Shown: positions 29,351 to 37,752, numbered from the stretch's first letter. The stretch: DNA of 64,000 nt from Planctomycetaceae bacterium (GCA_016125265.1 WGMC01000029.1:1-64000); one strand, 5' to 3'. Translations and numbers: made by a program. The notes: generated from the letters alone by a model not told the origin.

Positions 29351-30136
29351 ATGCGCTTGCAGGTGATTTCGAGCGGGAGCCGCGGCAACGCGACCCTGGT
29401 GCGTGTGGACGAGTTCGCGCTGCTCGTCGACGCGGGGCTGCCTGCGGCGGATCTCGAGGCGCGCCTCGAAACCGCGCGCCTCGGCCTGTTCGCGCCGCAC
29501 GCGATCGCGGTCACCCACGGGCACCTCGACCACTCGCGCTCCGCGGGCATCCTGGCGCGCCGCCGCCAGATCCCGGTCTATTGTTCGGCCGCCATCCAGA
29601 CCCATCCGGCGGTCCGCCGCGGCAAGCGAGTCCTCACCCTCGGCGGCCATCGACCCGTGGAGATCCGCGCCCCGGACAACTTGGGGGGCCTCGACCTCCT
29701 GGCCGTGGAGCTCCCCCACGACGCGCCGCCCACCTACGCGTTCCGCATGGATGCGGGTGGCCGGCGCGCGGTCGTGCTGACCGACATGGGGCGCCCGTCG
29801 AAGGACGTGGCCGCGTCCCTCACAGGTGCCCACGTGCTCGTGCTCGAGTTCAACCACGACGCGGGCATGCTGGAAGCGGGCCGGTACCCCCATTCGCTGA
29901 AACGGCGCATCCGCGGCGGACTCGGCCACCTGTCCAACGACCAGTCCGTGGAGATGCTGCGGCTCCTGGCGGGACCTGAGTTGCACACGCTGGTCCTCGC
30001 GCACCTCTCCGAACACAACAACCGGCCCGACATCGCCGAAGAGGCCGCGCGCGCCGAGCTCGCGCGACTCGGCCTCGGGCACGTGCGTGTTCTCGTCGCC
30101 AGCCAGAACGAGGTCGGCGAGGAGCTGACCGTTTGA
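29351..30136 (+). CDS. YycJ/WalJ-type metallo-beta-lactamase fold hydrolase
   Basis: The 261-aa protein begins MRLQVISSGSRGNATLVRVD, the standard opening of the YycJ family (SSGSxGN). The metal-binding motif is THGHLDHSRSAG, with VLTDMGR and LAHLSEHNNRPDIA as further ligand regions. Its length matches YycJ (about 260). Family members act as exonucleases, and in Bacillus YycJ is linked to the WalRK regulon and DNA damage tolerance. The gene overlaps the following nitroreductase by four bases. It begins 39 bp after yfhO and may be on the same transcript. Confidence 0.85.
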   Translation: MRLQVISSGSRGNATLVRVDEFALLVDAGLPAADLEARLETARLGLFAPHAIAVTHGHLDHSRSAGILARRRQIPVYCSAAIQTHPAVRRGKRVLTLGGHRPVEIRAPDNLGGLDLLAVELPHDAPPTYAFRMDAGGRRAVVLTDMGRPSKDVAASLTGAHVLVLEFNHDAGMLEAGRYPHSLKRRIRGGLGHLSNDQSVEMLRLLAGPELHTLVLAHLSEHNNRPDIAEEAARAELARLGLGHVRVLVASQNEVGEELTV

Positions 30137-30903
30137 ACGGGCCGGAGCAGGCGGCGCAGGTCGCCCACGGCGACGCGGTGCTCGCGCAGATGCTGGCGCA
30201 TCGCTCCGTGCGGCGCTTCGCGGACATGGTCGTGCCCGATGGCGACGTGGAGCGCGCCGTTGCCGCGGCCCAACGGGCGGCCACCTCCCACCTCGTGCAG
30301 AGTTACGCGCTGCTGCGCGTGCGTTCGCCACAAACCCGCGCGCGGATCGCCGAGTTGGCCGGCGGCCAAGCCCACGTGCGCGAGGCCGGCGCGTTTTTTG
30401 TCGTGCTGGGCGACCAACACCGCCACCGCCTGGTCCTGGAAGCGGCGAAGGTGCCGTACTGCGCGAGTTTGGAGCCGTTCCTGGTGTCCGTGATCGACGC
30501 CGCGCTCTTCGCGCAGAACCTGACCCTGGCCTTCGAGGCCCTGGGATACGGCACGTGCTACATCGGGGGCCTGCGCAACGAGCCGGCGGCGCTCGATCGA
30601 CTGCTCGGCACACCAGAGGGCGCGTTTGCACTCTTCGGGCTGTGTGTGGGTGTGCCCGCGGAGCGGCCCGAAGCCCTGCCGCGCCTGCCCGTGGGGGCCG
30701 TGCTGTTCGAGGAGCGCTACCCGAGCGCGCCCGAACTCGCCCAAGGGATCGCCGCGTACGACCGGGCGTTCGGCGCGTACCAGGAGCGAGTCCGTGGAAA
30801 GTCCGGCCGCACGTGGACCCAACAGGTGCTGCGCCTCTTCGGAGCGCCGCAGCGCCCGTCGCTTGCGGCCCACTACCTCGCGAAGGGCGCGGATTTGCGC
30901 TGA
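30133..30903 (+). CDS. NfsA-type FMN nitroreductase / NADPH oxidoreductase
   Basis: The 256-aa protein is a flavin reductase of the nitroreductase superfamily. HRSVRRFADMVVPDGDVERA matches the FMN-phosphate-binding SxRxF segment. DAALFAQNLTLAFEALGYGTCYIGGLRN is the conserved dimer and flavin-pocket helix. LFGLCVGVPAERPEALPRLP corresponds to GL.vG.P typical of NfsA. The start is TTG at 30133, overlapping the previous stop (TTGA) with GAGGAG 8 bases upstream; the next Met is residue 20, inside the FMN motif, so TTG is preferred. It reduces quinones or nitro compounds with NADPH; the natural substrate is unknown. Confidence 0.82.
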   Translation: MNGPEQAAQVAHGDAVLAQMLAHRSVRRFADMVVPDGDVERAVAAAQRAATSHLVQSYALLRVRSPQTRARIAELAGGQAHVREAGAFFVVLGDQHRHRLVLEAAKVPYCASLEPFLVSVIDAALFAQNLTLAFEALGYGTCYIGGLRNEPAALDRLLGTPEGAFALFGLCVGVPAERPEALPRLPVGAVLFEERYPSAPELAQGIAAYDRAFGAYQERVRGKSGRTWTQQVLRLFGAPQRPSLAAHYLAKGADLR

Positions 30904-30984
30904 TACGAGGAAGCCAGCGCTCGGTCAAAGCGAAGGATCCTTCAGGTGGCGTTCGGCCCATCGCCTGACGGCGCGGTCGCGGTC

Positions 30985-31731
30985 CTACGGCAGCGGCATG
31001 CCGGGCGGCACTTCGGCCTGGGTGCCCGGGCGACGTCCCGGCGCGGGGTCCCTTGGCAGCGCCGAGTCCAAGAGGTCCGCGCGCAGCGGATCCGCGGGGC
31101 ACGCGACGGCGTCGACCGCCAACCGCACCAACTGCGCGAGGGAGTCGACCTCCAGCTTGCGCATCACGTTGGCGCGGTGGACTTCGACCGTCTTGGCGGC
31201 GATGCCAAGTTGTTGGGCGACTTCCTTGTTCATGGCGCCGCGCACGACCAGATCGAAGACCTCGCGCTCGCGCGGACTCAAGCTGGCGACCTTCGCCTGC
31301 ACGTCGCGGCAGCGGCGGTCTTCGTCGTGGCGCGTCCGGGCCGCTTCCAGTCCGAGGGCGAGGGCTGCGGCGACCTGACGTTCGTCCGCGGGTTTCTCGA
31401 GCAGGTGCAATGCGCCGAGCCGCAGGCTCTTGACCGCGTCCGCGACCTCAGCCGTGCCGGTGACGACCACGACGGCGGGCATCGGCCGCAGCGCGGCGAG
31501 GCGCTCCAGACACTCCGTGCCGCCGATGCCCGGCAGCGAGAGGTCGAGCAGGACCAAGGCGGGTTTCGCGGGATCGAAGGCGGCGAGGAATTGTTCGGCG
31601 TCTGGATACGCATCGACGGCACAACCCGTGCGCTCGGCCAAACGCGTCAGGTAGGTGCGGGACACCGGATCGTCCTCGACGACGATCACGCGGGGGTGCG
31701 GAGCGCGGTGGAACTGGGTTGGCTGCGACAT
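30985..31731 (-). CDS. FixJ/NarL-type response regulator (orphan)
   Basis: The 248-aa protein has a receiver domain (about 14-130) with acidic pocket Asp20-Asp21, phospho-acceptor Asp63 (LLDLSLPG), Thr91 in VVTGTAE and Lys113 (LLEKPAD). A LuxR/GerE DNA-binding domain (about 148-205) reads LSPREREVFDLVVRGAMNKE and AAKTVEVHRANVMRKL. The order and wording are closest to FixJ/TodT regulators. A Pro/Arg-rich tail follows. No histidine kinase is adjacent on either side, so the partner is elsewhere. The ATG at 31731 is chosen over an upstream in-frame TTG at 31746. It converges with the nitroreductase gene and is divergent, across 429 bp, from an exported protein. Confidence 0.88.
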   Translation of the reverse strand: MSQPTQFHRAPHPRVIVVEDDPVSRTYLTRLAERTGCAVDAYPDAEQFLAAFDPAKPALVLLDLSLPGIGGTECLERLAALRPMPAVVVVTGTAEVADAVKSLRLGALHLLEKPADERQVAAALALGLEAARTRHDEDRRCRDVQAKVASLSPREREVFDLVVRGAMNKEVAQQLGIAAKTVEVHRANVMRKLEVDSLAQLVRLAVDAVACPADPLRADLLDSALPRDPAPGRRPGTQAEVPPGMPLP

Positions 31732-32160
31732 CGGAGGGGGAAACAAATCGCGGAAGCCGGAACGATTGGGGGAGCGACCCGGCTCGGGTGGGGGGCGCCG
31801 CTCGACACACCCGCGGTACGGGCGGGGTGCAGCGGGACGGCACCGTCGGCGACAAGATATCGACGCAGGGGCCCCGGGGCCCCGTCGGCATTTTGCGGAT
31901 CGCCCAGCTCCGAGAGCAAAAGGGAAGCCACCGGAGAGCGCAGTTGGCCGAACACTGGCAACGCGCGGAGCACGTGAAAGGTTCCCGCCCTACTTGGGTT
32001 CGACAATGGCAACGAGATGGGTGTGGGGCGACGCTCGGACCGGGGGTCGGCTCGCGGACCCACGAAGCGTCGCGGCTTGGGCGCCGCCGACCCCGTGGCG
32101 GCGCGGCGAGCGGGGGTGTCCGTGGAACCGCGGGCCCCACAAGCGCACAATCGCCGCCCC
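31732..32160. other. Divergent intergenic region with 16-bp GGGGCCCC palindrome
   Basis: This 429-bp gap separates the response regulator (minus) and the exported protein (plus), so it should contain both promoters. At 31868-31883 there is GGGGCCCCGGGGCCCC, a perfect palindrome flanked by GACG and CGTC-like bases and followed by ATTTT. AAGATAT at 31853 is a possible -10. No credible ORF or RNA gene is visible. Confidence 0.4.
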
Positions 32161-33822
32161 ATGGCTCGCCCCGCGGTGTTGACCCTATTGCTCGCGGCGG
32201 CCGCCGGTGTGCTCCTTTGGTTCCTCGCGCCCAGTGGCGTGCAGGACCGCGGCGGTGCGGTCGGCCCGGCCCTCGGTCCGGGAGACGACCTCGGCGCGGG
32301 GCAGCCCGCGCCGCCCCGCTCCCCGCGCCCCGTGGGGTCCGTCGCGCCCCCCGGTCCGGGCGCGTCCGCCGCGGGCCGCGAGAACTCCATCACCCTCGCC
32401 GGGCGTGTCCTAGACCAGGGCGGCATGCCGCTGGACGCCGAGCAGGTCGAGCTGCGCCTGGCCGGTCCCGGCGGCACCCAGCAGTCCCGAGTCGAACGCG
32501 GGTTCTTCGAGGTCCGTGGGCTCCTCCCCGGCCGCTTCGACGTCGACATCGTCGCGGCCGGCTACCGCAGCCTCCGGGCCAGCCTGGAGCTCTCCGGGGC
32601 CAGCGGGTTCGTGAACCGCGACTTCCAGCTCGAATCCGCGCGTTGGATCCACGCCGTCGCGCGGTCCGCCGATGGGCGCGAACTGGGCGAGGCCCTGGCA
32701 ACCCTTGGGCTCGCCACCCAACGCAGCGCGCCGCGTTTCGTGCTGAGCTCCAGCGAGTTGCCCCCGGCGGGCGGATCGCTGAAGGACGCGGACCCGCCGC
32801 CCGCCGGTCGGCTGCACCCCGAGTTGCTGTTGAACGAAGAGCGTGTCGCCGGCAACCGGCCCCAGGCCGTGTCCCCCAGCTTCGCGGCGCAGATCGAACT
32901 CTTCCCCCAGGCCTCCGAACCCGGTGCGCGAGTGTGGATCGCGCTCGCGCTCGGCACCTTGGTGCTCGACATGCGCGAGATCCTGCCGCAGGACGAATCC
33001 GTCGCGCTGAGCCTGGATCCGCGGCTGCTGGGCGATCGTTTGGGTGCGGTTTCGCTGCGTGTGCTGGACGGTGCGAGCGACACACCGTTGCCCCACGTCA
33101 ACGCGTGGGTCGGCACGGGCGACGCCACCAGCCTGGGCCAATCCGACAGCGAGGGGCGCATCCGCGTCGACGGCATCCTGCCGGGGCGGGTGATGGTGTA
33201 CCTCGTCGCGGCGGAGGCCGAGGGCTCCCTCGCGCGGCGCGCCGGTTACGCGGACGACGTGCATTGGGCCGACCTGGAAGCCGGCCAGGAGGTCGATCTC
33301 GGCGACGTGCGGCTCTTTGCACCGGTGAAGCTGGCGCTGAGTTTGGAAGCCGAGGGCCGACCGGCGCCGCCGTGCGATCTGGAAGTCGGGCTGCTGCGCA
33401 CGGTGGGCGGAACGCGACTTTTCGATCCGTTCTTGGCGCGCAGCGAAGTCGGGCCCGAAGTTGAACTCGAACTGCCCGCGCGCGAGTTGGTGGTCGTGGC
33501 GAGTTCGCACGCAGGGGGGCTGCGCTCGCGCCCGTCCACCGTCGACCTTTCGACAGGCGGCGACCGCCGCGGCCGACTGGTGCTCGAGCGCGCCACACGT
33601 GTCGAATTGGTGGCCTCCGCCCCCGCCGCACCGAACTGGAGCTACCTGGTGCTGGACGAATCCGGCGTGCAAGCGGCGGCCGGCCGCTTCGACGCGCGCG
33701 GCAGCGCCCACTTCGCACTCTTGCCCGGCGCCTACTGGCTCAGCGTCGAGGACTCCTACGGCTTCGAACGCGCGAACCTGCGTTGCGACGTGGGCCAGGT
33801 GCCGCTGCGGCTGCGGCTCTGA
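32161..33822 (+). CDS. Exported protein with carboxypeptidase-regulatory-like domains
   Basis: The 553-aa protein of unknown function starts with a hydrophobic anchor (AVLTLLLAAAAGVLLWFLAP) and a Pro/Gly-rich linker. A first beta-sandwich follows (ITLAGRVLDQGGMPLDAEQV, FFEVRGLLPGRFDVDIVAAGYRS), then a second near residues 295-350 (VSLRVLDGASDTPLPHVNAW, SEGRIRVDGILPGRVMVYLV), and a third C-terminal strand set (LLPGAYWLSVEDSYGF). These are the prealbumin-like folds common on planctomycete surface proteins. The ATG at 32161 gives the signal anchor directly; the frame upstream is Arg-rich and unconvincing. An 82-bp gap separates it from the related gene downstream. Confidence 0.72.
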   Translation: MARPAVLTLLLAAAAGVLLWFLAPSGVQDRGGAVGPALGPGDDLGAGQPAPPRSPRPVGSVAPPGPGASAAGRENSITLAGRVLDQGGMPLDAEQVELRLAGPGGTQQSRVERGFFEVRGLLPGRFDVDIVAAGYRSLRASLELSGASGFVNRDFQLESARWIHAVARSADGRELGEALATLGLATQRSAPRFVLSSSELPPAGGSLKDADPPPAGRLHPELLLNEERVAGNRPQAVSPSFAAQIELFPQASEPGARVWIALALGTLVLDMREILPQDESVALSLDPRLLGDRLGAVSLRVLDGASDTPLPHVNAWVGTGDATSLGQSDSEGRIRVDGILPGRVMVYLVAAEAEGSLARRAGYADDVHWADLEAGQEVDLGDVRLFAPVKLALSLEAEGRPAPPCDLEVGLLRTVGGTRLFDPFLARSEVGPEVELELPARELVVVASSHAGGLRSRPSTVDLSTGGDRRGRLVLERATRVELVASAPAAPNWSYLVLDESGVQAAAGRFDARGSAHFALLPGAYWLSVEDSYGFERANLRCDVGQVPLRLRL

Positions 33823-33904
33823 TCCGGTCGATCCCGGCGGGGTAGCGAGAAGTCGCCGGGTGGATTAGGCTCGCGCAGCGAGGGACTTCCCGATCTCGCG
33901 ATCC

Positions 33905-34951
33905 ATGGCTCGCGCACCTTCCAAGAGAACGGTCGATCCTGCGTCGCGGGCGCTCGACCGACGTCGGACTTGGATCGTGGCAACGTCTGTCGGGCTCGCA
34001 CTCGTCTTGGCGGTCCTTTGGTCGCTGCGCCCCGACAATCGCGCCACGCACGTGCTTCCGGAGGCGGCGACCGAGCCCGCGCAACGGGAGCGCATGACGG
34101 CGCCCGACAACGACCCGCCGCCCGAAGGACAGAACGCGCGTCAGGCCGCATCGCGGGCGACGGCCGCGGAACCGCTGCCCGAGCGTTACCACGTCGTGCT
34201 GCTCGGCATGCGAGGACAGACGGTGTCGGGCGACGTCTGGATGGTTGGACCCGGCGGTGCCCTCGAAAAACTCCCGCCGGCGCCGCCGGCCGCGGCGACG
34301 ATGATGGCTCGCGAACTGGTGCTACCTCTGCGACTTGTGGCGAGGTCGCCGGAGCACGGCATTGGGGAGCTTGCGATGCTGGAGCTGCCGGTCGGGTCCA
34401 AGATCGAGATGCAACTTGGAATCCATCGGGACCTCAAGGGCACCGTCGTGGATCCAGAGCATCGCGAGCTCGGTGCAGGAGTCTCCGTCGTCGCGCACTG
34501 GATCGGCAAGACTTCCTCTACCCCGGAAGTCGAACCGTTCCAGTTTGTCGGCGTGACGGACCCGAAGGGTGCCTTTCACTTCCGGGGAAAGACCAAGGGG
34601 CAACGCTACGTGGTCCACGCCGCCGGCGCGGGCTTTGCCACGTCGGCGCGCGAGCCGACCTACACGTCGTCGAATGTCGACTCTGTGACGGTGCAGGTGG
34701 GAACATTGCCACTTTACGGTGCAATCGTCGACGCCGCGTCCGTGTTTGCGCAGCTCCAGCCGCCGGCCTCGCCATACACCACGCCACCAGTGCTGCGTGT
34801 TCGCACAAATCAGCGTGACAGGGCCGAACCTCCAATCGACGGCCACCCGGCACTCGTTCGTGCGGGACTGCTGCCGCCGGGACCTCAGCCCCTGCAGGGG
34901 GAACCCCTCTGCTGCTCTGGACCGCGGATGTGGTCCAGATGGCGCACATAA
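33905..34951 (+). CDS. Exported carboxypeptidase-regulatory-like protein, N-terminal part (frameshifted)
   Basis: The 348-aa frame begins with a basic N-terminus and a helix (WIVATSVGLALVLAVLWSL, about 23-41), then a linker and beta-sandwich segments (KGTVVDPEHRELGAGVSVV, TDPKGAFHFRGKTKGQRYVV). The ending is odd: after about position 34900 the frame gives CCSGPRMWSRWRT and stops, whereas the next frame gives PLLLWTADVVQMAHIKVTAS and continues as the following entry. The join lies near a five-G and four-C run at 34897-34907. One missing base would unite the two frames into a protein of 609 aa, close in size and layout to its 553-aa neighbour. It is either a real frameshift or a sequence error. 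Confidence 0.65.
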   Translation: MARAPSKRTVDPASRALDRRRTWIVATSVGLALVLAVLWSLRPDNRATHVLPEAATEPAQRERMTAPDNDPPPEGQNARQAASRATAAEPLPERYHVVLLGMRGQTVSGDVWMVGPGGALEKLPPAPPAAATMMARELVLPLRLVARSPEHGIGELAMLELPVGSKIEMQLGIHRDLKGTVVDPEHRELGAGVSVVAHWIGKTSSTPEVEPFQFVGVTDPKGAFHFRGKTKGQRYVVHAAGAGFATSAREPTYTSSNVDSVTVQVGTLPLYGAIVDAASVFAQLQPPASPYTTPPVLRVRTNQRDRAEPPIDGHPALVRAGLLPPGPQPLQGEPLCCSGPRMWSRWRT

Positions 34952-35733
34952 AGGTCACAGCGTCCATCGAAGTCACAGCGTCCATCGAAGTCACAGTGTC
35001 CCTCGATTTCGACAACGGCGGTTCGGCCACCGCCAAGTTCTTGGCGCCCAGGGTGTGGGACCGGGTGCCCCACGTGCCTGTGGAGTTCAAGATTCGAAAG
35101 CCCAGCGCGGCGGAGCCCGCGGTGCTGCACACGGAAGTGGTGCTTCCCAACCACGTGGCCCAACTCACCGATGCGGTGCCGCTCGGCACGCTGACGCTGC
35201 TCGCCGAGAACGGCAAGCGGGTGAGCAAAGCGCTCCGCAGCGACGAACTGCATTCGTCCGTGCACGCGCCGAGCGGAACGCACCGGCTGAGCTTCCGCTC
35301 CGAGGGCGGATTCGTGGAACTGCCGGGCGGGCGACGCGCGGGCACGCGCGTGGTATTGGGCAAGGATTTCCAACAACACACCCTCGATCTCACGGATTTG
35401 GGGGGGCTCTCGGTAAACGTCCTGGACACCGACGGCGCCCCCTACGTGGGCCGATTGCGCCTGCGCCTGGCGCAGATCGTCGAAGGTGCCGAGGGACGCA
35501 GTGAACGCGACCTCGGCCACTTCACTGCGACAAGTTCGCCACACTTGGAGCCTCTGCTGGAGCCCGGCCGCTACCGCGTAGAGGTGTGGATGCCGGATAC
35601 CCCTGGCCCACGCCTAGACGACGAGGTGGAGATCCGCGCCGGAGTGCTCACCGCCCGGACATTGACACGGCCGCCGCTCCGCGAAGCGCCACCGCGCACG
35701 TTGCGGCTCCGCTCCATCGACGGCAGTCGGTAG
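34930..35733 (+). CDS. Exported carboxypeptidase-regulatory-like protein, C-terminal part (frameshifted)
   Basis: The 267-aa frame is opened by GTG at 34930 but has no signal sequence, which a stand-alone exported protein would need. It carries beta-rich segments: VTVSLDFDNGG, FRSEGGFVELPGGRRAGTRV, LGGLSVNVLDTDGAPYVGRL and PLLEPGRYRVEVWMPDT. The last two match the carboxypeptidase-regulatory pattern. Frame 1 is already open from 34819, so the true junction with the upstream frame may be anywhere from 34819 to 34951. It should be read as the rest of the gene starting at 33905. Its 3' end enters the repeats shared with the convergent glycosyltransferase gene. Confidence 0.6.
   Translation: MVQMAHIKVTASIEVTASIEVTVSLDFDNGGSATAKFLAPRVWDRVPHVPVEFKIRKPSAAEPAVLHTEVVLPNHVAQLTDAVPLGTLTLLAENGKRVSKALRSDELHSSVHAPSGTHRLSFRSEGGFVELPGGRRAGTRVVLGKDFQQHTLDLTDLGGLSVNVLDTDGAPYVGRLRLRLAQIVEGAEGRSERDLGHFTATSSPHLEPLLEPGRYRVEVWMPDTPGPRLDDEVEIRAGVLTARTLTRPPLREAPPRTLRLRSIDGSR
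34954..35007. repeat. 18-bp tandem repeat inside a gene, three copies
   Basis: GTCACAGCGTCCATCGAA occurs at 34954 and 34972, with a diverged third copy at 34990. As 18 is a multiple of three it keeps frame and encodes repeated VTASIE. It lies about 50 bp after the suspected frameshift. Confidence 0.85.
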
Positions 35734-35738
35734 AACCG

Positions 35739-35834
35739 CCGAGCGCGTTCCGCGCTCAAATCACCGGCCGCGGCCGATAGAAACCCCCGAGCGCGTTTCG
35801 CGCTCAAACCACCGGCGGCAGCCGGTAAAACACC
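35739..35834. repeat. 48-bp direct repeat with hairpins at convergent gene ends
   Basis: Two 48-bp units start at 35739 and 35787, both opening CCGAGCGCGTT. Each contains a hairpin GAGCGCG-TTC/TTT-CGCGCTC (7-bp arms, 3-base loop) at 35741-35757 and 35789-35805. The second unit overlaps the last codons of the minus-strand glycosyltransferase. A partial third copy (GGCAGTCGGTAGAACC) covers the stop of the plus-strand gene. The hairpins may act as a bidirectional terminator, although there is no long T-tract. Confidence 0.7.
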
Positions 35835-36550
35835 GTCCAGCGCACGATCGCCCAGATCGCGATGAACGCGTCCTTCGGGCCGATTTTTTTGCCCTCGGAG
35901 TAGTCGCGGCCAGCGTAGCTGATCGGCACTTCGTAGATGCGTTTGCGCATCTTCGAGACCTTGGCGGTGATTTCGGGCTCGACGGCGAACGTGCGCGATT
36001 GGATGTCGAGCCGTTGGGCCACGTCGCGCTTGAAGACCTTGTAGCAGGTCTCCATGTCCGTCAGGTTGAGGTTCGTGAAGGCGTTTGAAACCAGGGTGAG
36101 GAAGCGGTTCCCGAGGTAGTGCCAGAAAAGGTGCACACGCACGTAGGGCCCGCCCAGGAAGCGGCTGCCGTAAACCACGTCGGCCTTGCCCTCGAGGATC
36201 GGCCGCAGGAGCACGGAGTAGTCCGCCGGGTCGTATTCGAGGTCCGCGTCCTGGATCAGCACCACGTCCCCCGTCGCATGGCCAAAACCCGTGCGCAGGG
36301 CGCCGCCCTTGCCCTGGTTCTGTTGGTGGCGGAAGGTGCGCACGTTGTCGTAGCGCGCGGCGAGGGCGCCCATGATCTCCCAGGTGCGGTCCTTCGAGCA
36401 GTCGTCGACGAGGATCAACTCCTTCTCGTAGGGCGTGGCCTGCACCCGCGCCACGATCTCCTCGAGGGTCGCCTCCTCGTTGTAGGCCGGGATCACGATG
36501 GAGAGGCGGAGCGCGCGAGAGAGGGGCTTCGAAGTCATGGGCGGGGTCAT
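35804..36550 (-). CDS. GT2 glycosyltransferase, dolichyl/polyprenyl-phosphate mannose synthase-like
   Basis: The 248-aa single-domain GT2 enzyme shows IVIPAYNEEATLEEIVARVQ, VDDCSKDRTWEIM, NQGKGGALRTGFGHATGD and the metal-binding QDADLEYDPADY (DAD as the DxD motif), all typical of DPM1-like transferases. These attach a sugar from a nucleotide donor to polyprenyl phosphate at the cytoplasmic face; the product would feed GT-C enzymes such as those at 19942-26542. There are no C-terminal membrane helices. The ATG at 36550 overlaps the upstream gene's stop (ATGA); a second in-frame ATG at 36538 is possible. Its 3' end coincides with a 48-bp repeat. Confidence 0.88.
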   Translation of the reverse strand: MTPPMTSKPLSRALRLSIVIPAYNEEATLEEIVARVQATPYEKELILVDDCSKDRTWEIMGALAARYDNVRTFRHQQNQGKGGALRTGFGHATGDVVLIQDADLEYDPADYSVLLRPILEGKADVVYGSRFLGGPYVRVHLFWHYLGNRFLTLVSNAFTNLNLTDMETCYKVFKRDVAQRLDIQSRTFAVEPEITAKVSKMRKRIYEVPISYAGRDYSEGKKIGPKDAFIAIWAIVRWTVFYRLPPVV

Positions 36551-37752
36551 TTGTGCGGATCCTTGCCGTCGGCTTCCAAGCCATCGAACAATCGATCGAT
36601 CCCGAGGAACGACTCGAGACCACGCTGCAATTCCTGGTAACCCGCTTCGCCCTCGATGCACCACCGGGGCTTGTGGAAGAGGGCGAAGATCTCCTCGTCG
36701 GTGCGGCGGCGCTTTTGCTGCACCTCCGCCCGGCGGGCCGTCCAGTGGTCGAAGCGGCCCAGAAGATCGTTGATCCCGAGCAGGTCGGCCACGGCGATGC
36801 GCTTCACCGGAGTTGTGTCCTGGGCGCGCTGGCGGGCCCTGTCCCAGAGGCGACCGACCACACCCTTGCCTCCGGCCTGGGTGTGTTCGATGCGGTAACT
36901 CTCCGGATTGCCCAGGCCCGAAACGATCCACATGCGCCGCACGGCCAGGGCCAACTGGGCCGGCAGCATCTGGCGCAGGTGCTCGTCGTCGTAGTTCTTG
37001 AAGCAGGCCAAGAAGGGATTGCGCACCTGCAGGAGGCGGATCGTTTCGACCGGGAAGGTGCGGCTGGTGCTGGAGTGGTGGTGGTAACACACCGCTTTGG
37101 GCACGTAGAGGATGCGGTGGCCCTGCACCCAGAGGCGCCAGCCGAGGTCCACATCCTCGTAGTACGCAAAGAACTCCTCGTCGAAGCCGCCGGCATCGTC
37201 GAACACGCTGGCGAGCACCGCCATCGCGCCGCCGCACGCGAACAGCGTCGGTCCGCCCTTGTCGTACTCCGGCCCCAGGGGCTCCAAGTAGCCCTTCTGG
37301 ATGCCGATTCCGTAGTAGTTCATGCCCCCGCCGGCGGAGTTCATCAACTTCCCGTCCCACGACAGCATCTTCGCGGTCGTGGCCTGGGCCGCGCCATCGG
37401 CGAGCGGTGCGACCAACTCGCGCAGCCAGTCGCGCTCCACACGCATGTCGTTGTTCAGGAAGACGAGCACGTCCGGGCGATCGGCCGCCTTGGCGCCCTG
37501 GTTGCAGCCGGCGCTGAACCCGACGTTGTGCCCGTTGACGAGCAGACGCACCCAGCCGTGGCGCTCGCGCATCTCCGCGACGCTACCGTCGATCGAGCCG
37601 TTGTCGACGAGGATCACCTCGAGGCGATCCTTCGGGTAGTCGAGCGCCGCCAGGCTGTCGAAACAGCCCGCCAGATGGTGGCGCCCGTTGTAGTTGAGGA
37701 TCACGATCGCCACGCGGGGCGCGCCGTGGATGCGGGAGTGCTCGGTGCTCAA
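36547..37752 (-). CDS. GT2 glycosyltransferase, rhamnosyltransferase-like
   Basis: The 401-aa protein has a GT2 domain of the WcaE/RfbN type: VAIVILNYNGRHHLAGCFDS, VILVDNGSIDGSVAEM, NVGFSAGCNQGAK, VLVFLNNDMRVERDWL (NND as the DxD equivalent) and GGFDEEFFAYYEDVDLGWRL, which carries the ED acceptor-base motif. The 130-residue C-terminus is helical and basic, possibly membrane-associating. Such enzymes add rhamnose or similar sugars to cell-surface glycans. The start is TTG at 37752 overlapping the stop of the GT2-GT4 gene (TTGA); no ATG lies before the fold. It shares an operon with three other glycosyltransferase genes. Confidence 0.87.
   Translation of the reverse strand: MSTEHSRIHGAPRVAIVILNYNGRHHLAGCFDSLAALDYPKDRLEVILVDNGSIDGSVAEMRERHGWVRLLVNGHNVGFSAGCNQGAKAADRPDVLVFLNNDMRVERDWLRELVAPLADGAAQATTAKMLSWDGKLMNSAGGGMNYYGIGIQKGYLEPLGPEYDKGGPTLFACGGAMAVLASVFDDAGGFDEEFFAYYEDVDLGWRLWVQGHRILYVPKAVCYHHHSSTSRTFPVETIRLLQVRNPFLACFKNYDDEHLRQMLPAQLALAVRRMWIVSGLGNPESYRIEHTQAGGKGVVGRLWDRARQRAQDTTPVKRIAVADLLGINDLLGRFDHWTARRAEVQQKRRRTDEEIFALFHKPRWCIEGEAGYQELQRGLESFLGIDRLFDGLEADGKDPHK

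Noticed and set aside
25409..31102. Stop-free minus-strand frame of 1897 codons
   Set aside because: It runs antisense to well-supported genes (GT-C, YfhO, YycJ, nitroreductase). Its product is Arg/Gln/His-rich without domains, as expected from GC-rich antisense reading.
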